From Mycetocola spongiae (lineage in GTDB: Bacteria > Actinomycetota > Actinomycetes > Actinomycetales > Microbacteriaceae), in assembly GCF_020424085.1 (NCBI RefSeq), contig NZ_CP080203.1, forward strand, positions 620,001 to 684,000: a stretch of 64,000 nucleotides of DNA, read 5' to 3'. This document shows, in pieces, positions 16,135 to 25,757 of this stretch. Position 1 is the stretch's first letter. Each line of letters opens with the position of its first letter. The notes under the pieces were generated by a model. It was not told the DNA's origin and ran no database searches. It saw nothing but the letters and a program-made list of their open reading frames with translations. Both the position numbers and the translations under genes were made by a program.

Positions 16135-17454
16135 TTAGTAGTCAAGAAGAAGATCGGTGAGAACCGCACGCCCAAAAACGAGGGCGTCCAGGGGGACACG
16201 CTCGTCCACGCCGTGGAACATCGCCGGAAAATCAAGTTCGGCCGGGAGCTTTAGCGGTGCAAACCCATATCCGGCAATCCCCAGTTTAGACAGGGCTTTA
16301 TTATCGGTGCCCGCGGCCAGCAGATACGGGAGCACGGGGGCCCCGGGATCGTGCGTGGCCAGGGTGGCCGCCACGGCATCCATCAACTCGCCCGTGGGCG
16401 GGTTTTCCAGCCCCACGTCCTGATGCGAGATCTCCAGGGTCACGCCCTCGCCGATCAGCTCACGCAGCTGGGCCTTCACCTGCTCCTCCTCGCCCGGGAA
16501 GCAGCGAATATCGATGCAGGCCTCGGCGCGATCGGGAATCACGTTGTGCTTATAGCCCGCGGAGAGCATCGTGGGATTGGCGGTGGTGCGCAGCGAGGCC
16601 TGAATGAACGCGCCCGCGGGGCCGGTGGCCAGGGTGATCTCCTCGGGGCCCACCCGCTGGGGGTCCACGCCGAGCAGCGCGGCCAATTCGGTGATTAGCA
16701 GGTCGGTGGTTTCGGTCAGGCGCACGGGCCAGTGCAGTTCGCCAATCGCGGCCACCGCCCGCGCCAGCTTGGTCACGGCATTATCCGAGATCACGCGCGA
16801 GCCATGCGCGGCGGTGCCGGTGGCCACCAGCTTCGCCCAGATCAGGGCCTTCTCACCGGTCTGCAGGAGATACGCGCGCTTGCCTCCCACCGTGATCGAA
16901 TAGCCGCCGACCTCGCTGATGGCCTGGGTGGCGCCGGCAAAAAGCTGCGGCTGGGTGTCCACGAGGTGATGAGAACCGTAGATGCCGCCGTTTTCCTCAT
17001 CGGCAAAAAACGCCACCACGAGGTCGCGTTCGGGTCCGCCGCGCTCGAGCACATCGGAGAGGGAGGCGAGGATCATGGCATCCATGTTTTTCATGTCCAC
17101 GGCGCCGCGACCCCAGATCATGCCGTCCTTAATGACGCCACCGAAGGGATCCACGCTCCAGTTCTCGGGATCGGCGGGCACCACATCGAGGTGGCCATGC
17201 ACCACCAGCGCCCCCTTATCGCGATTGCGGCCGGGCACGCGCGCCACCACGCTGGTGCGACCCGGCGCGGCGTCAAAAAGCTCGGGTTTCAGGCCCAGCG
17301 CGCGCAGTTTTTCGGCCACGTATTCGGCCGCCTCGGTCTCCCCCTCCGACACGCCGTTCCCGTAGTTTGTTGTATTGATCTGAATTAGCTCACGCGTGAT
17401 CTGGGCCGTCTCATCGAGTGAGGTGATTTCCGCGTCGTTCTGGGCTTCGCTCAT
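16135..17454 (-). CDS. M20-family metallopeptidase (dipeptidase-like)
   Basis: A 439-residue zinc peptidase of the M20/M25/M40 family. Metal and catalytic motifs are visible: HGHLDVVPADPENW (His ligand and catalytic Asp), WGRGAVDMKNMDA (bridging Asp), ADEENGGIYG (catalytic and ligand Glu) and the C-terminal FHGVDERVPLD (His ligand). The central lid domain lies between about residues 190 and 310. It is likely a cytosolic aminoacylase or dipeptidase; the exact substrate cannot be read from sequence. The ATG is preceded by TAGGGGC. It lies directly upstream of uppP with 27 bases between them, so co-transcription is possible. Confidence 0.9.
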   Translation of the reverse strand: MSEAQNDAEITSLDETAQITRELIQINTTNYGNGVSEGETEAAEYVAEKLRALGLKPELFDAAPGRTSVVARVPGRNRDKGALVVHGHLDVVPADPENWSVDPFGGVIKDGMIWGRGAVDMKNMDAMILASLSDVLERGGPERDLVVAFFADEENGGIYGSHHLVDTQPQLFAGATQAISEVGGYSITVGGKRAYLLQTGEKALIWAKLVATGTAAHGSRVISDNAVTKLARAVAAIGELHWPVRLTETTDLLITELAALLGVDPQRVGPEEITLATGPAGAFIQASLRTTANPTMLSAGYKHNVIPDRAEACIDIRCFPGEEEQVKAQLRELIGEGVTLEISHQDVGLENPPTGELMDAVAATLATHDPGAPVLPYLLAAGTDNKALSKLGIAGYGFAPLKLPAELDFPAMFHGVDERVPLDALVFGRAVLTDLLLDY

Positions 17455-17614
17455 GCCCCTAGGCTACCGTCCCGGGGAATTATTGGCGGCAAAATCGCCG
17501 CTTGGTCAAAAGCCGTGCGCGGGGTCTGGTAATGTTTCATCTGTCGGAAAGAGCGCAGGCTCACCCCGGCGAACTGCCTCCGGTTTCTCGCTTGCGAAAT
17601 CCCGGTTGACACCC

Positions 17615-17697
17615 GCGCGGGTGGCGGAATGGCAGACGCGCTAGCTTGAGGTGCTAGTGCCCGAAAGGGCGTGGGGGTTCAAGTCCCCCTCCGCGCA
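17615..17697 (+). tRNA. tRNA-Leu (anticodon GAG), first copy
   Basis: An 83-base class II tRNA without encoded CCA. The acceptor stem pairs GCGCGGG with TCCGCGC (one G-U pair). The anticodon stem CTAGC/GCTAG encloses loop TTGAGGT, giving anticodon GAG for CUC/CUU codons. The long variable arm is GCCCGAAAGGGC and the T arm GGGGGTTCAAGTCCCCC. Confidence 0.95.
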
Positions 17698-17717
17698 CAC
17701 TGTGTTGAGACAGTATG

Positions 17718-17748
17718 AAGGGCCGGATCTTTAGATCCGGCCCTTTTC
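17718..17748 (+). terminator. Terminator after first tRNA-Leu
   Basis: A stem of about 13 bp (AAGGGCCGGATCT paired with AGATCCGGCCCTT) and a short T-run follow the tRNA by 20 bases. Confidence 0.88.
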
Positions 17749-17902
17749 TCTTGCGCGCGGGCCTCGACATCCGGGGCATGCCAAACCGCATCGCCGCGGC
17801 CCGCGAATGCGACGCGGCGCCCTCCGCGGCGCGACGCGCCCGACCGGAGTCAGGATTCGTCCCCGGCCCGGTTATCCGGTAATGTTTCTACCTGTTGGTC
17901 AC

Positions 17903-17985
17903 GCGCGAGTGGCGGAATGGCAGACGCGCTAGCTTGAGGTGCTAGTGTCCGAAAGGACGTGAGGGTTCAAGTCCCTTCTTGCGCA
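17903..17985 (+). tRNA. tRNA-Leu (anticodon GAG), second copy
   Basis: An 83-base class II tRNA with the same anticodon as the first copy. It differs at a handful of positions that are mostly compensatory: the acceptor stem is GCGCGAG/CTTGCGC, the variable arm GTCCGAAAGGAC, and the T stem GAGGG/CCCTT. All arms remain paired, so both copies look functional. No CCA is encoded. Confidence 0.95.
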
Positions 17986-18002
17986 CGATGAGATATCTCA
18001 TC

Positions 18003-18035
18003 AAAAGAGTCGGATCCCCTGGGTCCGGCTCTTTT
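18003..18035 (+). terminator. Terminator after second tRNA-Leu
   Basis: The stem AAAAGAGTCGGATCCC paired with GGGTCCGGCTCTTTT (one G-T type mismatch) lies 17 bases after the tRNA. Confidence 0.85.
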
Positions 18036-18163
18036 GCGTTTTCCGGCCCGGATTCACCCCAGTTTTAGGGTTTTATTCGAGGGCGCACCTCCGGTATGTT
18101 CCAGATATGCCCGTGGGATGTGAAGGGGCGCGACCTGCGCCGCGGGGCACGGCGAGGGGAATC

Positions 18164-19864
18164 ATGGCGAAGGCTCACAGGGGCGGCCTCTTATTGGCCG
18201 CGGTGCTGGTATTTACGGGGTTATCTGGCTCCCCCGCGTTTGCCGACGATACGCTCGTGGATTTCCCCGATCCCCAGCTGCGCTCCTGCGTGAACTCCTG
18301 GCTGCGGCAGGACCCGCAGGCGGATATTACGCGCGATCAGGCGGCGTCGCTGAATTCCCTGAACTGTAATGGGCGCAGCATCACCGATCTCACGGGCGTG
18401 GAATATGTTATCGGCGCCAACCAGATGCACTTTCATCAGGCGCAGATCAGCGACCTCACGCCGCTCAGCAACCTCCCCCGATTGCAGTACCTGAACGTTT
18501 CCAATACCCCGGTCGCCGATATTGGCCCGCTCGCCACGCTCCCCACCCTGCGCGATCTGAATATCGGGAACACACTCGTCACCGATCTTTCCCCCCTGGC
18601 CGGCCTGCAAAACCTGAATACCCTCCTCGCGGAGGGTACAGCGATCCCCGAGATTGCCTCGATAGCCGGGCTCCCTGTACTGTCCGTCCTGGCGCTGAGC
18701 GGCGGTCCCCTGCGCGATCTCTCGCCCCTGTCCACCTTCCCGATACTCACCACACTGCGGTTGCGCCAGGCACCGGGCCTCGATCTTCATACGATCCCCA
18801 CCCTCCCGACCGTGCAGACCCTGCTCATCCAGAAAAACGACGTATCGGATCTCCCGGATCTGCTCTCCCGTTTCCCCGATATCAGGAGCGTGGAGATCGG
18901 CGATACCCGCATCGGGGATCTCTCCGGATTCGTTCCCGGAGATATTTCCGTCCTCCGGCTGCGCCACTCCGAGATTAGCGATCCCTCCCCCCTCGGGGTG
19001 CTCCGCGACTCCCCCGGCTTTTATTTTGGGCGGCTTGACCTCGCGGGTAATCACATCGTGGATCTCAGCGGGCTCGACGGACCCTGGCTCTATCAGACAA
19101 TCGAGGCGTTAAACCAGCAGGTCACGCTGCCTCCCACGGTCCTCGGCAAGGTGAATAAAAACCCGCTACGCACGCTGGACGGTTCACCCGTGATTCCCAC
19201 CACAACCGATAGCGGCGTGACGATTGATCCGGTCACCGGAGACTGGGTGATCTCCGAAACAGGCACCAGATCGCTGCGCTGGATCGACTACGGCGATTTT
19301 GGCGATGATCCGGAGGATCCCCTGGGATATTACGGGTTCGGCGGGGTGCTTTTGCAGACCGCCCATCAAGACGCGGGCCTCAGCGTGACCAATCCCGCGA
19401 GCGTCACCGTGTCCGCGGGGCTGGATGCGAGCTTCACCTCCACGTCCACCTCGATTTTGGGTAGCAATACGGTGTCCTGGCAGTACAGCGCGGATGGCCT
19501 CACCTGGGAGACCATTCCGGGCGCCACCGAGACCACGCTGATCGTGCCGGCCGGCTCGGCCGCGACCGGAACCCGATACCGCGCGCTGCATAAAAACGAT
19601 TTCTCCGGCGAGGAGGTCCTCTCGGAGGCCGCGATTCTCACGGTGACCCCGGCGGTCGTGGAACCCCCCGCCACCACCCAACCCACGGTCACCACCGAGC
19701 CCACCGCTCCGGTATTACCCCCGGGCGGCGGCGCGGGCGGCCTGGCCGGTACCGGGGCGAGCGGGGATGGCCTCCTGCCCGCGCTCGGCGCGATAATTCT
19801 CCTCCTCGCGGGGCTTGGGCTGCTGCGGCGGGGTACCCGTCGCAGCTACTCAACACCGGCCTGA
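18164..19864 (+). CDS. LRR surface protein with LAGTG sorting signal (first of tandem pair)
   Basis: A 566-residue exported protein. After a signal peptide (residues 1-27, cleaved near AFADD) comes a cap region, then internalin-like 22-residue leucine-rich repeats (for example ISDLTPLSNLPRLQYLNVSN and VTDLSPLAGLQNLNTL) up to about residue 310. An Ig-like domain follows (VSWQYSADGLTWETIPGA, then TGTRYRALHKNDFSGEE), then a Pro/Thr linker, the motif LAGTG, a membrane helix and a short basic tail. LAXTG is the signal of class E sortases, so the protein is expected to be covalently cell-wall anchored. The start ATG at 18164 has GAGGGGA upstream. It is paralogous to the next gene along its whole length. 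Ligand unknown. Confidence 0.85.
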   Translation: MAKAHRGGLLLAAVLVFTGLSGSPAFADDTLVDFPDPQLRSCVNSWLRQDPQADITRDQAASLNSLNCNGRSITDLTGVEYVIGANQMHFHQAQISDLTPLSNLPRLQYLNVSNTPVADIGPLATLPTLRDLNIGNTLVTDLSPLAGLQNLNTLLAEGTAIPEIASIAGLPVLSVLALSGGPLRDLSPLSTFPILTTLRLRQAPGLDLHTIPTLPTVQTLLIQKNDVSDLPDLLSRFPDIRSVEIGDTRIGDLSGFVPGDISVLRLRHSEISDPSPLGVLRDSPGFYFGRLDLAGNHIVDLSGLDGPWLYQTIEALNQQVTLPPTVLGKVNKNPLRTLDGSPVIPTTTDSGVTIDPVTGDWVISETGTRSLRWIDYGDFGDDPEDPLGYYGFGGVLLQTAHQDAGLSVTNPASVTVSAGLDASFTSTSTSILGSNTVSWQYSADGLTWETIPGATETTLIVPAGSAATGTRYRALHKNDFSGEEVLSEAAILTVTPAVVEPPATTQPTVTTEPTAPVLPPGGGAGGLAGTGASGDGLLPALGAIILLLAGLGLLRRGTRRSYSTPA

Positions 19865-20104
19865 CCGCGGTGCCCGGGGCCACCCGGCACGTCGTTCGGC
19901 CGGGGGCGGACCCCTCGACGTTAGCCGCTCGGGATCGCGCCCTCTGGGCCCAGCCCGAGCGCATTCCCAAAAATCTCCGGTGTCGGGGATACCGCGCCGG
20001 CCCGCGCCCTGCTAGGTTGTTATTCCATCACCCCGGCCCGTGGACGCGCCCGCCCGCCGTGCCGGGTCTATAAAAGAGCATTGCTCGCGGTGCCGGGGGA
20101 ATAA

Positions 20105-21808
20105 ATGAAAACTGCACGCACGGCCGTTCTGGCCCTCGCCGCCCTGCTGATCCTGCCCGGATTTGCGGCGGCACCCGCGATCGCCGCGCCCGTGGTGGTG
20201 AATATGCCCGATCCGGAGCTGCGCGCGTGCCTGAACTCCCGGCTGGGTCAGCCCGCCGAGGCGGAGATCACCGCGGAGCAGTTGGCGCGCCTCCAGGCCA
20301 TCAACTGTAGTGGGCGACCGATCGCGGATCTCACCGGAATCGAATACATGAGCGCCGCCTACTCCCTGGGGTTCTACGAGACAAAAATCACCGATCTGAC
20401 CCCGCTGACCACCCTGCCCAGGCTCACCATCCTCAACGTCGTTGATGCGCCGCTATCCGATCTTGGCCCGCTCCGCGCCCTGCCCCAGCTCACTAGCCTC
20501 GGCATCGATAACACACAGGTCGGGGATCTATCCCCCCTGACCGGGCTGCAGGCGCTTAATACGCTGCGGGCGGAGAACACCCCGATCACCTCGATCACGC
20601 CCCTCGCCGGGCTCCCCCTGCTGCAATATGTGCAACTCGGCGGAAACGTGCTGAGCGATGTCTCCACCCTAGCCACGCTTCCGGCACTGACCGATCTGAT
20701 CCTGCGCCCGGTACCCGAGGTCCTCCCGGCAACGATCCCCCCGCTGCCCGGGCTGACCCGCCTGACCATCGAGAACAGCACGGTCGTGGATGCAAATCGT
20801 CTCCTGGCCGGTTCCCCGAAGCTTCAATATGCGCGGCTGGATAATACCCGCATCGCTGACCTCGGCGGTTTTCAGGCCGGGGAGCTGCGGGAGCTCATCC
20901 TCAGTAATTCCCTAATCACCGATCCCACTCCCCTGGCCGTTCTGGCGACGGCGCCGGGGTTCACCTATGGCGATCTGGACCTCTCGGGCAATCGGATCGC
21001 GGATATTGGCGGGCTCGCCGGGGCCTGGGAAAAACAGAAGCTGGTCCTCAGCGGGCAGCGGGTCACGCTGCCCGCTCAGCTCCTCGGTGTGGTCCAGGAG
21101 AACCCGGTGCGCACGCTGGATGGCTCGCCGCTGATCCCCACCTCCACCGGCGGCGGGGTGGATATCGATCCGGTCACGGGCAATTGGGTATTCACCGAGC
21201 CGGGCGCCCATACGCTGAGCTGGGATGACGCGCAGCAGTTCCCGGTACCCCCCGGGACCGGGCCCGGCTATTACATCTTTACGGGCGCAATCCTTCAGGA
21301 GGCCACCCGGGAGTCCGATCTATCCGTGACCGACCCGCGGGACCTCACCGTGACGGCGGGACAGGACGCCACGTTTACCTCCACCGCGAGCTCCACCGGC
21401 GGCACCCTCAGCGTGTCCTGGCAGTCGAGCCCGGACGGGGAAACCTGGACCACGATACCGGGAGCCACCCACACCACGCTCACGGTACCCGCCGCCGAGG
21501 CCGTCACCGGCACCCGCTATCGGGCGCTCCATAAAAACGATGTCACCGGCCAGGAGGCGCTATCGACGTCCGCCCTCCTCACGGTAACCCCCGCGGTCGT
21601 GGGCCCGCCAACCACCCCGGAGCCCACCCCGCCGACCACCGTGCCCCCCACCGATCCCGCGGATCGCCCCGGCGGCGGGCTCGCGGGCACCGGCGCGGAG
21701 CAGGGCCCGCTCTTTCTCTCCCTCGGCCTCATGTTTATGCTGCTGCTTGCCGGGGCCGGGCTTCTCTATCGGGGCGGAAACCGGTCGCCCCGCGGAGAGG
21801 CCGGATAA
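20105..21808 (+). CDS. LRR surface protein with LAGTG sorting signal (second of tandem pair)
   Basis: A 567-residue paralogue with the same order as its neighbour: signal peptide (cleavage near AIAAP), a short cap (MPDPELRACLNSRLGQ), internalin-like LRRs (ITDLTPLTTLPRLTILNV, VGDLSPLTGLQALNTL), an Ig-like module (VSWQSSPDGETWTTIPGA), Pro/Thr linker, LAGTG, a membrane helix and Arg-rich tail. GGGGGA lies four bases before the ATG. The two genes arose by tandem duplication and have since diverged most in the LRR faces, which are likely binding surfaces. The 240-base gap between the genes has no other feature that I can identify. A strong hairpin terminator follows. Confidence 0.85.
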   Translation: MKTARTAVLALAALLILPGFAAAPAIAAPVVVNMPDPELRACLNSRLGQPAEAEITAEQLARLQAINCSGRPIADLTGIEYMSAAYSLGFYETKITDLTPLTTLPRLTILNVVDAPLSDLGPLRALPQLTSLGIDNTQVGDLSPLTGLQALNTLRAENTPITSITPLAGLPLLQYVQLGGNVLSDVSTLATLPALTDLILRPVPEVLPATIPPLPGLTRLTIENSTVVDANRLLAGSPKLQYARLDNTRIADLGGFQAGELRELILSNSLITDPTPLAVLATAPGFTYGDLDLSGNRIADIGGLAGAWEKQKLVLSGQRVTLPAQLLGVVQENPVRTLDGSPLIPTSTGGGVDIDPVTGNWVFTEPGAHTLSWDDAQQFPVPPGTGPGYYIFTGAILQEATRESDLSVTDPRDLTVTAGQDATFTSTASSTGGTLSVSWQSSPDGETWTTIPGATHTTLTVPAAEAVTGTRYRALHKNDVTGQEALSTSALLTVTPAVVGPPTTPEPTPPTTVPPTDPADRPGGGLAGTGAEQGPLFLSLGLMFMLLLAGAGLLYRGGNRSPRGEAG

Positions 21809-21813
21809 AAAAA

Positions 21814-21850
21814 CGCGCGGGGCCCACCGGAATATGGTGGGCCCCGCGCG
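21814..21850. terminator. Bidirectional terminator between LRR gene and acyl-CoA ligase
   Basis: A 15-bp perfect stem (21814-21828 with 21836-21850) with loop GGAATAT. An A-run precedes it, which provides a T-run for the minus-strand ligase gene. Confidence 0.9.
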
Positions 21851-21866
21851 GTGTGCCGGGGGTGGG

Positions 21867-23600
21867 CTAACCCTGCTGCACGCCGTTATCGCCGGTCTCG
21901 GCGGCGATCAGCAATTCGCGCACCTCGCGGCGCAGCACCTTACCCACGATCGAGCGCGGCAGCTCCTCGATCAGCGTGATCCGGCGGGGCACCTTATAGG
22001 CCGCCATCCGGTCGTGGGCCCATTCGCGCAGCTGTGCCGCGGATAGGTCCGCCCCCTCGCGCAGGACCGCGGCGGCCACAACCTTTTCGCCGCCGGTGCT
22101 TGAGGGCAGCCCCACCACCGAGGCCTCGATCACATCGGGGTGCCCGTTTAATACGGTTTCCACCTCGGTGGGGGCCACGTTAAAGCCGCCGGTGATGATC
22201 AGTTCCTTGAGGCGGTCCACGATCGTGACATAGCCATCCTCGGATACCGTGACCACATCGCCCGTGCGCAACCAGCCTCCCGGCAGCAGCGTCATCGCGG
22301 TGTCATCGGGGCGGTTCCAATAGCCCCCAAAAACCTGCGGGCCGCGCACCAGCAGCTCGCCCTCCTCCTCAAATCCGCGATCCACCGTGGGATCCTTCGG
22401 ATCGATCACCCGGATCTCGGTGCTCGGGAACGGCACACCCACGGTACCGGGGCGGCGCGAGGGACCCATCGGATTGCCCAGCGCCACGGGCGAGGACTCG
22501 GTCATGCCATAGCCCTCCACCAGCAGGCCGCCGGTGGCGTCCTCCCATTTCCGCACGGTGGCCACCGGGAGGCTCATCGCCCCCGAGATCGCGTTACGAA
22601 TGCCGGAGAGCGAGACTCCCCGCGCCTCGGCGGCATCCACCAGGCGGCTATAGATCGGCGGAACCGCGGGCAGGAACGTGGCCGGGGTGCGCTTCATCGC
22701 GTCCAGGACCAGCTTCTCGTCAAATTTGGGAAGCAGCACGAGCCGCGCGCCGATACTCATCGCAAACGTGACACACAGGGTGAGCCCATAGGCGTGGAAC
22801 ATCGGCAGGATCGCGTAGACCACCTCGCGCCCGGGGCGCAGGCCCTGCACCCAGGCCTCGCCCTGGCTCGCGTTCGCGCGCAGGTTACGGTGGCTGAGAA
22901 TCGCACCCTTGGGGGTGCCGGTGGTGCCGCTGGTATATTGCAGCACCGCGGTGTCCTCGAGCCCGGGACGCGGGTGCGAGCGGCGCAGCCGGCGATTATT
23001 CACAAGCCCACTCCAGGTAAGCGCATGCGAGTCGAGCCGGCCCGCTGTGAGCGCCTCGCGGGACTCGCGGGCCTTGGCCACGGGCAGGCGCAGGGCGGTG
23101 CGGGTGGCGAAGGGCATCGCCCGGGTCACGTCCACGGCGATCACGGTATCCACGCCCATCGAGGCGGGGAATCCCTGCACAACCGCATGCAATTTATCCC
23201 AGACGATGGCCACGGTTGCGCCGTGATCCTCAAATTGATGGCGCAGCTCGCGCTCGGTATAGAGCGGGTTATGCTCCACGGCGATCGCCCCCAGGCGCAG
23301 GACCGCATAAAACGCGATGATGTGCTGCGGGCAATTGGGGAGCACCAGCGCCACCCGATCGCCCTTCTTCACGCCGAGGCGGCGCAGGCCATTGGCCGCG
23401 CGGGAGATCTGGTCCCCCACCTCGGAATAGCTCACGGAGCGGCCGAAGAAGTCCAGGGCCGGGCTATTGGTGAAGCGGTGCACCGAGCTGTCGATCATAT
23501 CAACAAGCGTCTCGGTTACCTCCTCGATTTCGAAGGGCACCCCGGGCGCATACGCACTCAGCCAGGGTTTAGTCACGAACGCTGTGCTCATGCCCTCCAT
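21867..23600 (-). CDS. Long-chain fatty-acid-CoA ligase (AMP-dependent synthetase)
   Basis: A 577-residue adenylate-forming enzyme of the FadD type: it activates fatty acids to acyl-CoA via an acyl-AMP. The P-loop-like AMP motif is YTSGTTGTPKGAILSH, the A5 motif is GYGMTESSPVAL, the A7/A8 region is WLRTGDVVTVSEDG and KELIITGGFNVAPTEVE, and the catalytic lysine lies near the C-terminus in RSIVGKVLRRE. The start is either ATG 23600 (GGGG upstream) or ATG 23591, nine bases later; the much longer open frame upstream is not coding. It is probably transcribed with, or downstream of, the helicase gene. The substrate chain length cannot be inferred reliably. Confidence 0.9.
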   Translation of the reverse strand: MEGMSTAFVTKPWLSAYAPGVPFEIEEVTETLVDMIDSSVHRFTNSPALDFFGRSVSYSEVGDQISRAANGLRRLGVKKGDRVALVLPNCPQHIIAFYAVLRLGAIAVEHNPLYTERELRHQFEDHGATVAIVWDKLHAVVQGFPASMGVDTVIAVDVTRAMPFATRTALRLPVAKARESREALTAGRLDSHALTWSGLVNNRRLRRSHPRPGLEDTAVLQYTSGTTGTPKGAILSHRNLRANASQGEAWVQGLRPGREVVYAILPMFHAYGLTLCVTFAMSIGARLVLLPKFDEKLVLDAMKRTPATFLPAVPPIYSRLVDAAEARGVSLSGIRNAISGAMSLPVATVRKWEDATGGLLVEGYGMTESSPVALGNPMGPSRRPGTVGVPFPSTEIRVIDPKDPTVDRGFEEEGELLVRGPQVFGGYWNRPDDTAMTLLPGGWLRTGDVVTVSEDGYVTIVDRLKELIITGGFNVAPTEVETVLNGHPDVIEASVVGLPSSTGGEKVVAAAVLREGADLSAAQLREWAHDRMAAYKVPRRITLIEELPRSIVGKVLRREVRELLIAAETGDNGVQQG

Positions 23601-23730
23601 TATCCCCGCCGGTTCCGCCGATGGTTTCTTCTTTGGGCATATAGTGCAGGGCGCGCGGGGCTTCGGGCGCGGAATTCTGTGTGTTCCCACAGCGACGCGC
23701 CCGGCTGGGAGTGTGCCCGGTGCGGCGTGT

Positions 23731-25539
23731 CTAGCGGCCGCTGCCGAGACGCTTACGCAGATAGACGATGCGCGCCTGCAGCTGGGTGACACTGGCCTGC
23801 GGCACCGCGGGGCCCCCGCACACGCGGCGCAGCTCGGCATGAACCAGGCCGTGCGGATCGCCCGTGTGCTTGGCATAGAGCCCCACCAGGCTATTGAGCA
23901 GGCTGCGCTGCTCCTTGAGCGTGCGATAGAGCGGCTCGGGCGTATTCTCGGAGGGTTTCTCACCCGAGGCCTCGCGCTCGGAGGCGCGCCGGGTCTGCCG
24001 CTGCTGGCGCTGGGTCAGGAGCTCATGAACCTGTTCGGGCTCAAGGATGCCGGGCAGGCCGATGAAGTCGAGCTCCTCATCGGTTCCGGGCTCGGCATAA
24101 CCGCCAAATTCCTGGCCGTCAAAAACCACCCGATCAAAATTGGCGGAGGAGCTCATCGCCTCGAAGGAGAATAGCTCCTCGCCGAGGGTATCGGAGCCCT
24201 TCTCCTCGCGATTGGCCGCGGCGACCATCGCATCCTCGGGGTTATAAAAATCGCCCTCATCGCTCGCGGGGCGATCCAGCGCGTGATCGCGTTCCAGCTC
24301 CAGCGCCGCCGCCAGATTCATCAGCTGGGGCACATTGGGCAGGAATACCGAGGCTGTCTCTCCGCGGCGGCGGGCGCGCACAAAGCGGCCGATGGCCTGC
24401 GCAAAAAACAGCGGGGTGGAGGAGGACGTGGCATAAACGCCCACGGCCAGGCGCGGCACATCCACGCCCTCGGATACCATCCGCACGGCCACCATCCAGC
24501 GCGAGGTATTCTGCGAGAACTCCTCGATGCGGTCGGAGGCCTCCTTTTCGTCGGAGAGCACCACGGTGACCGGCTCGCCCGTGAGATCACGCAGGATTGC
24601 GGCATAGGCGCGGGCCGAATAATGATCGGTGGCGATCACCAGGCCGCCGGCATCGGGGATGCCGAGGCGCACCTCGCTCAGCCGCTTATTGGCGGAGTCG
24701 AGGACCTGCGGAATCCACTCCCCCTTGGGATCCAGCGCCGTGCGCCAGGCCTGCGAGGTGATGTCCTTGGTATTGCCCTCGCCGAGGCGGGCCTCCATCT
24801 CATCGCCGGCCTTGGTGCGCCAGCGCATATGGCCCGCATAAACCATAAACATCACGGGGCGCACCACGCCGTCCTGCAGCGCCCGCCCATAGCCGTAGTT
24901 ATAGTCGGTGAGCGAGGTGCGGATGCCCTGATGATCGGGCGCATAGGTGACAAAGGGAATGGGGGCGGTATCCGAGCGGAACGGGGTACCGGTGAGCGAG
25001 AGGCGGCGCACGGCGGGCTCAAAGGCCTCGCGAATCGAATCGCCCCAGCTGAGGGCATCGCCGCCGTGGTGCACCTCGTCGAGGATCACCAGGGTGCGGT
25101 GCGACTCGGTGATCTCGCGGTGCAGCTCGGCGCGCATCGCCACCTGCGCATAGGTCACCACGACGCCGTGATAGTGGCTGCCATAGCGGCGATCCTTATT
25201 GCTGAAATAGGGGTCGAGGCGGATACCGGCCCGGTGCGCGGCATCGGCCCACTGCTTTTTCAGATGCTCGGTGGGCGCCACCACGGTGACGCGCTCCACA
25301 ACCCGGCGGGCCAGGAGCTCGGCCGCCAGCCGCAGCGCAAACGTGGTTTTTCCGGCCCCGGGGGTGGCGGCCGCCAGGAAATCTCGCGGTTCCTTCTGGA
25401 AATAAAGCTCGATGGCCTCGGCCTGCCAGGCCCGCAGCTTGCCCGCGGTACCCCAGGCGGCGCGCTCCGGGAAGGTCGGCGAGAGATGCTCGGCCGCGGA
25501 GGTACCGATTCTGGGGCCCTGGCCCGGTTCCGCTGACAT
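23731..25539 (-). CDS. DEAD/DEAH-box helicase, actinobacterial type
   Basis: A 602-residue superfamily 2 helicase related to the RecA-like core of type III restriction and UvrB-type enzymes. Walker A is AATPGAGKTTFAL, motif II is LDEVHHGGD, motif III is LSLTGTPFR, and motif VI is QAIGRFVRARR. The C-terminal 130 residues (from about 470) are charged and helical, ending RIVYLRKRLGSGR. This is a single-copy conserved protein in many actinobacteria and no methylase or nuclease lies beside it, so I do not call it a restriction enzyme. Start is uncertain: ATG 25539 or in-frame GTG 25554; neither has a good ribosome-binding site. Confidence 0.85.
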   Translation of the reverse strand: MSAEPGQGPRIGTSAAEHLSPTFPERAAWGTAGKLRAWQAEAIELYFQKEPRDFLAAATPGAGKTTFALRLAAELLARRVVERVTVVAPTEHLKKQWADAAHRAGIRLDPYFSNKDRRYGSHYHGVVVTYAQVAMRAELHREITESHRTLVILDEVHHGGDALSWGDSIREAFEPAVRRLSLTGTPFRSDTAPIPFVTYAPDHQGIRTSLTDYNYGYGRALQDGVVRPVMFMVYAGHMRWRTKAGDEMEARLGEGNTKDITSQAWRTALDPKGEWIPQVLDSANKRLSEVRLGIPDAGGLVIATDHYSARAYAAILRDLTGEPVTVVLSDEKEASDRIEEFSQNTSRWMVAVRMVSEGVDVPRLAVGVYATSSSTPLFFAQAIGRFVRARRRGETASVFLPNVPQLMNLAAALELERDHALDRPASDEGDFYNPEDAMVAAANREEKGSDTLGEELFSFEAMSSSANFDRVVFDGQEFGGYAEPGTDEELDFIGLPGILEPEQVHELLTQRQQRQTRRASEREASGEKPSENTPEPLYRTLKEQRSLLNSLVGLYAKHTGDPHGLVHAELRRVCGGPAVPQASVTQLQARIVYLRKRLGSGR

Positions 25540-25757
25540 CAACTCTTCGCTCACTGAACAAGACTGTACCCCAGGCCACCGACACGACGAAAACCGTCGG
25601 CCACCCTGGGCGATTCCCGGGTCACGCGATAGATTGGACACGGAGATTTTCTCCCGGCCGCCGGGCTCGCCCGGACAGTGCCGCAATAAAAACCGAGCGG
25701 GGCCGCGGAGATGCCCGGCACCGCCGTCCAGAACACTGTAGAGGGGTGGGGAACCCA

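Noticed and set aside
17615-21808. LRR genes as an island integrated at tRNA-Leu
   Set aside because: No tRNA 3'-end repeat occurs downstream of the LRR genes, no integrase is present, and composition is host-like.
23731-25539. Helicase as part of a type III restriction or defence system
   Set aside because: No methyltransferase, nuclease or other defence gene adjoins it, and the family is a conserved chromosomal protein in actinobacteria.
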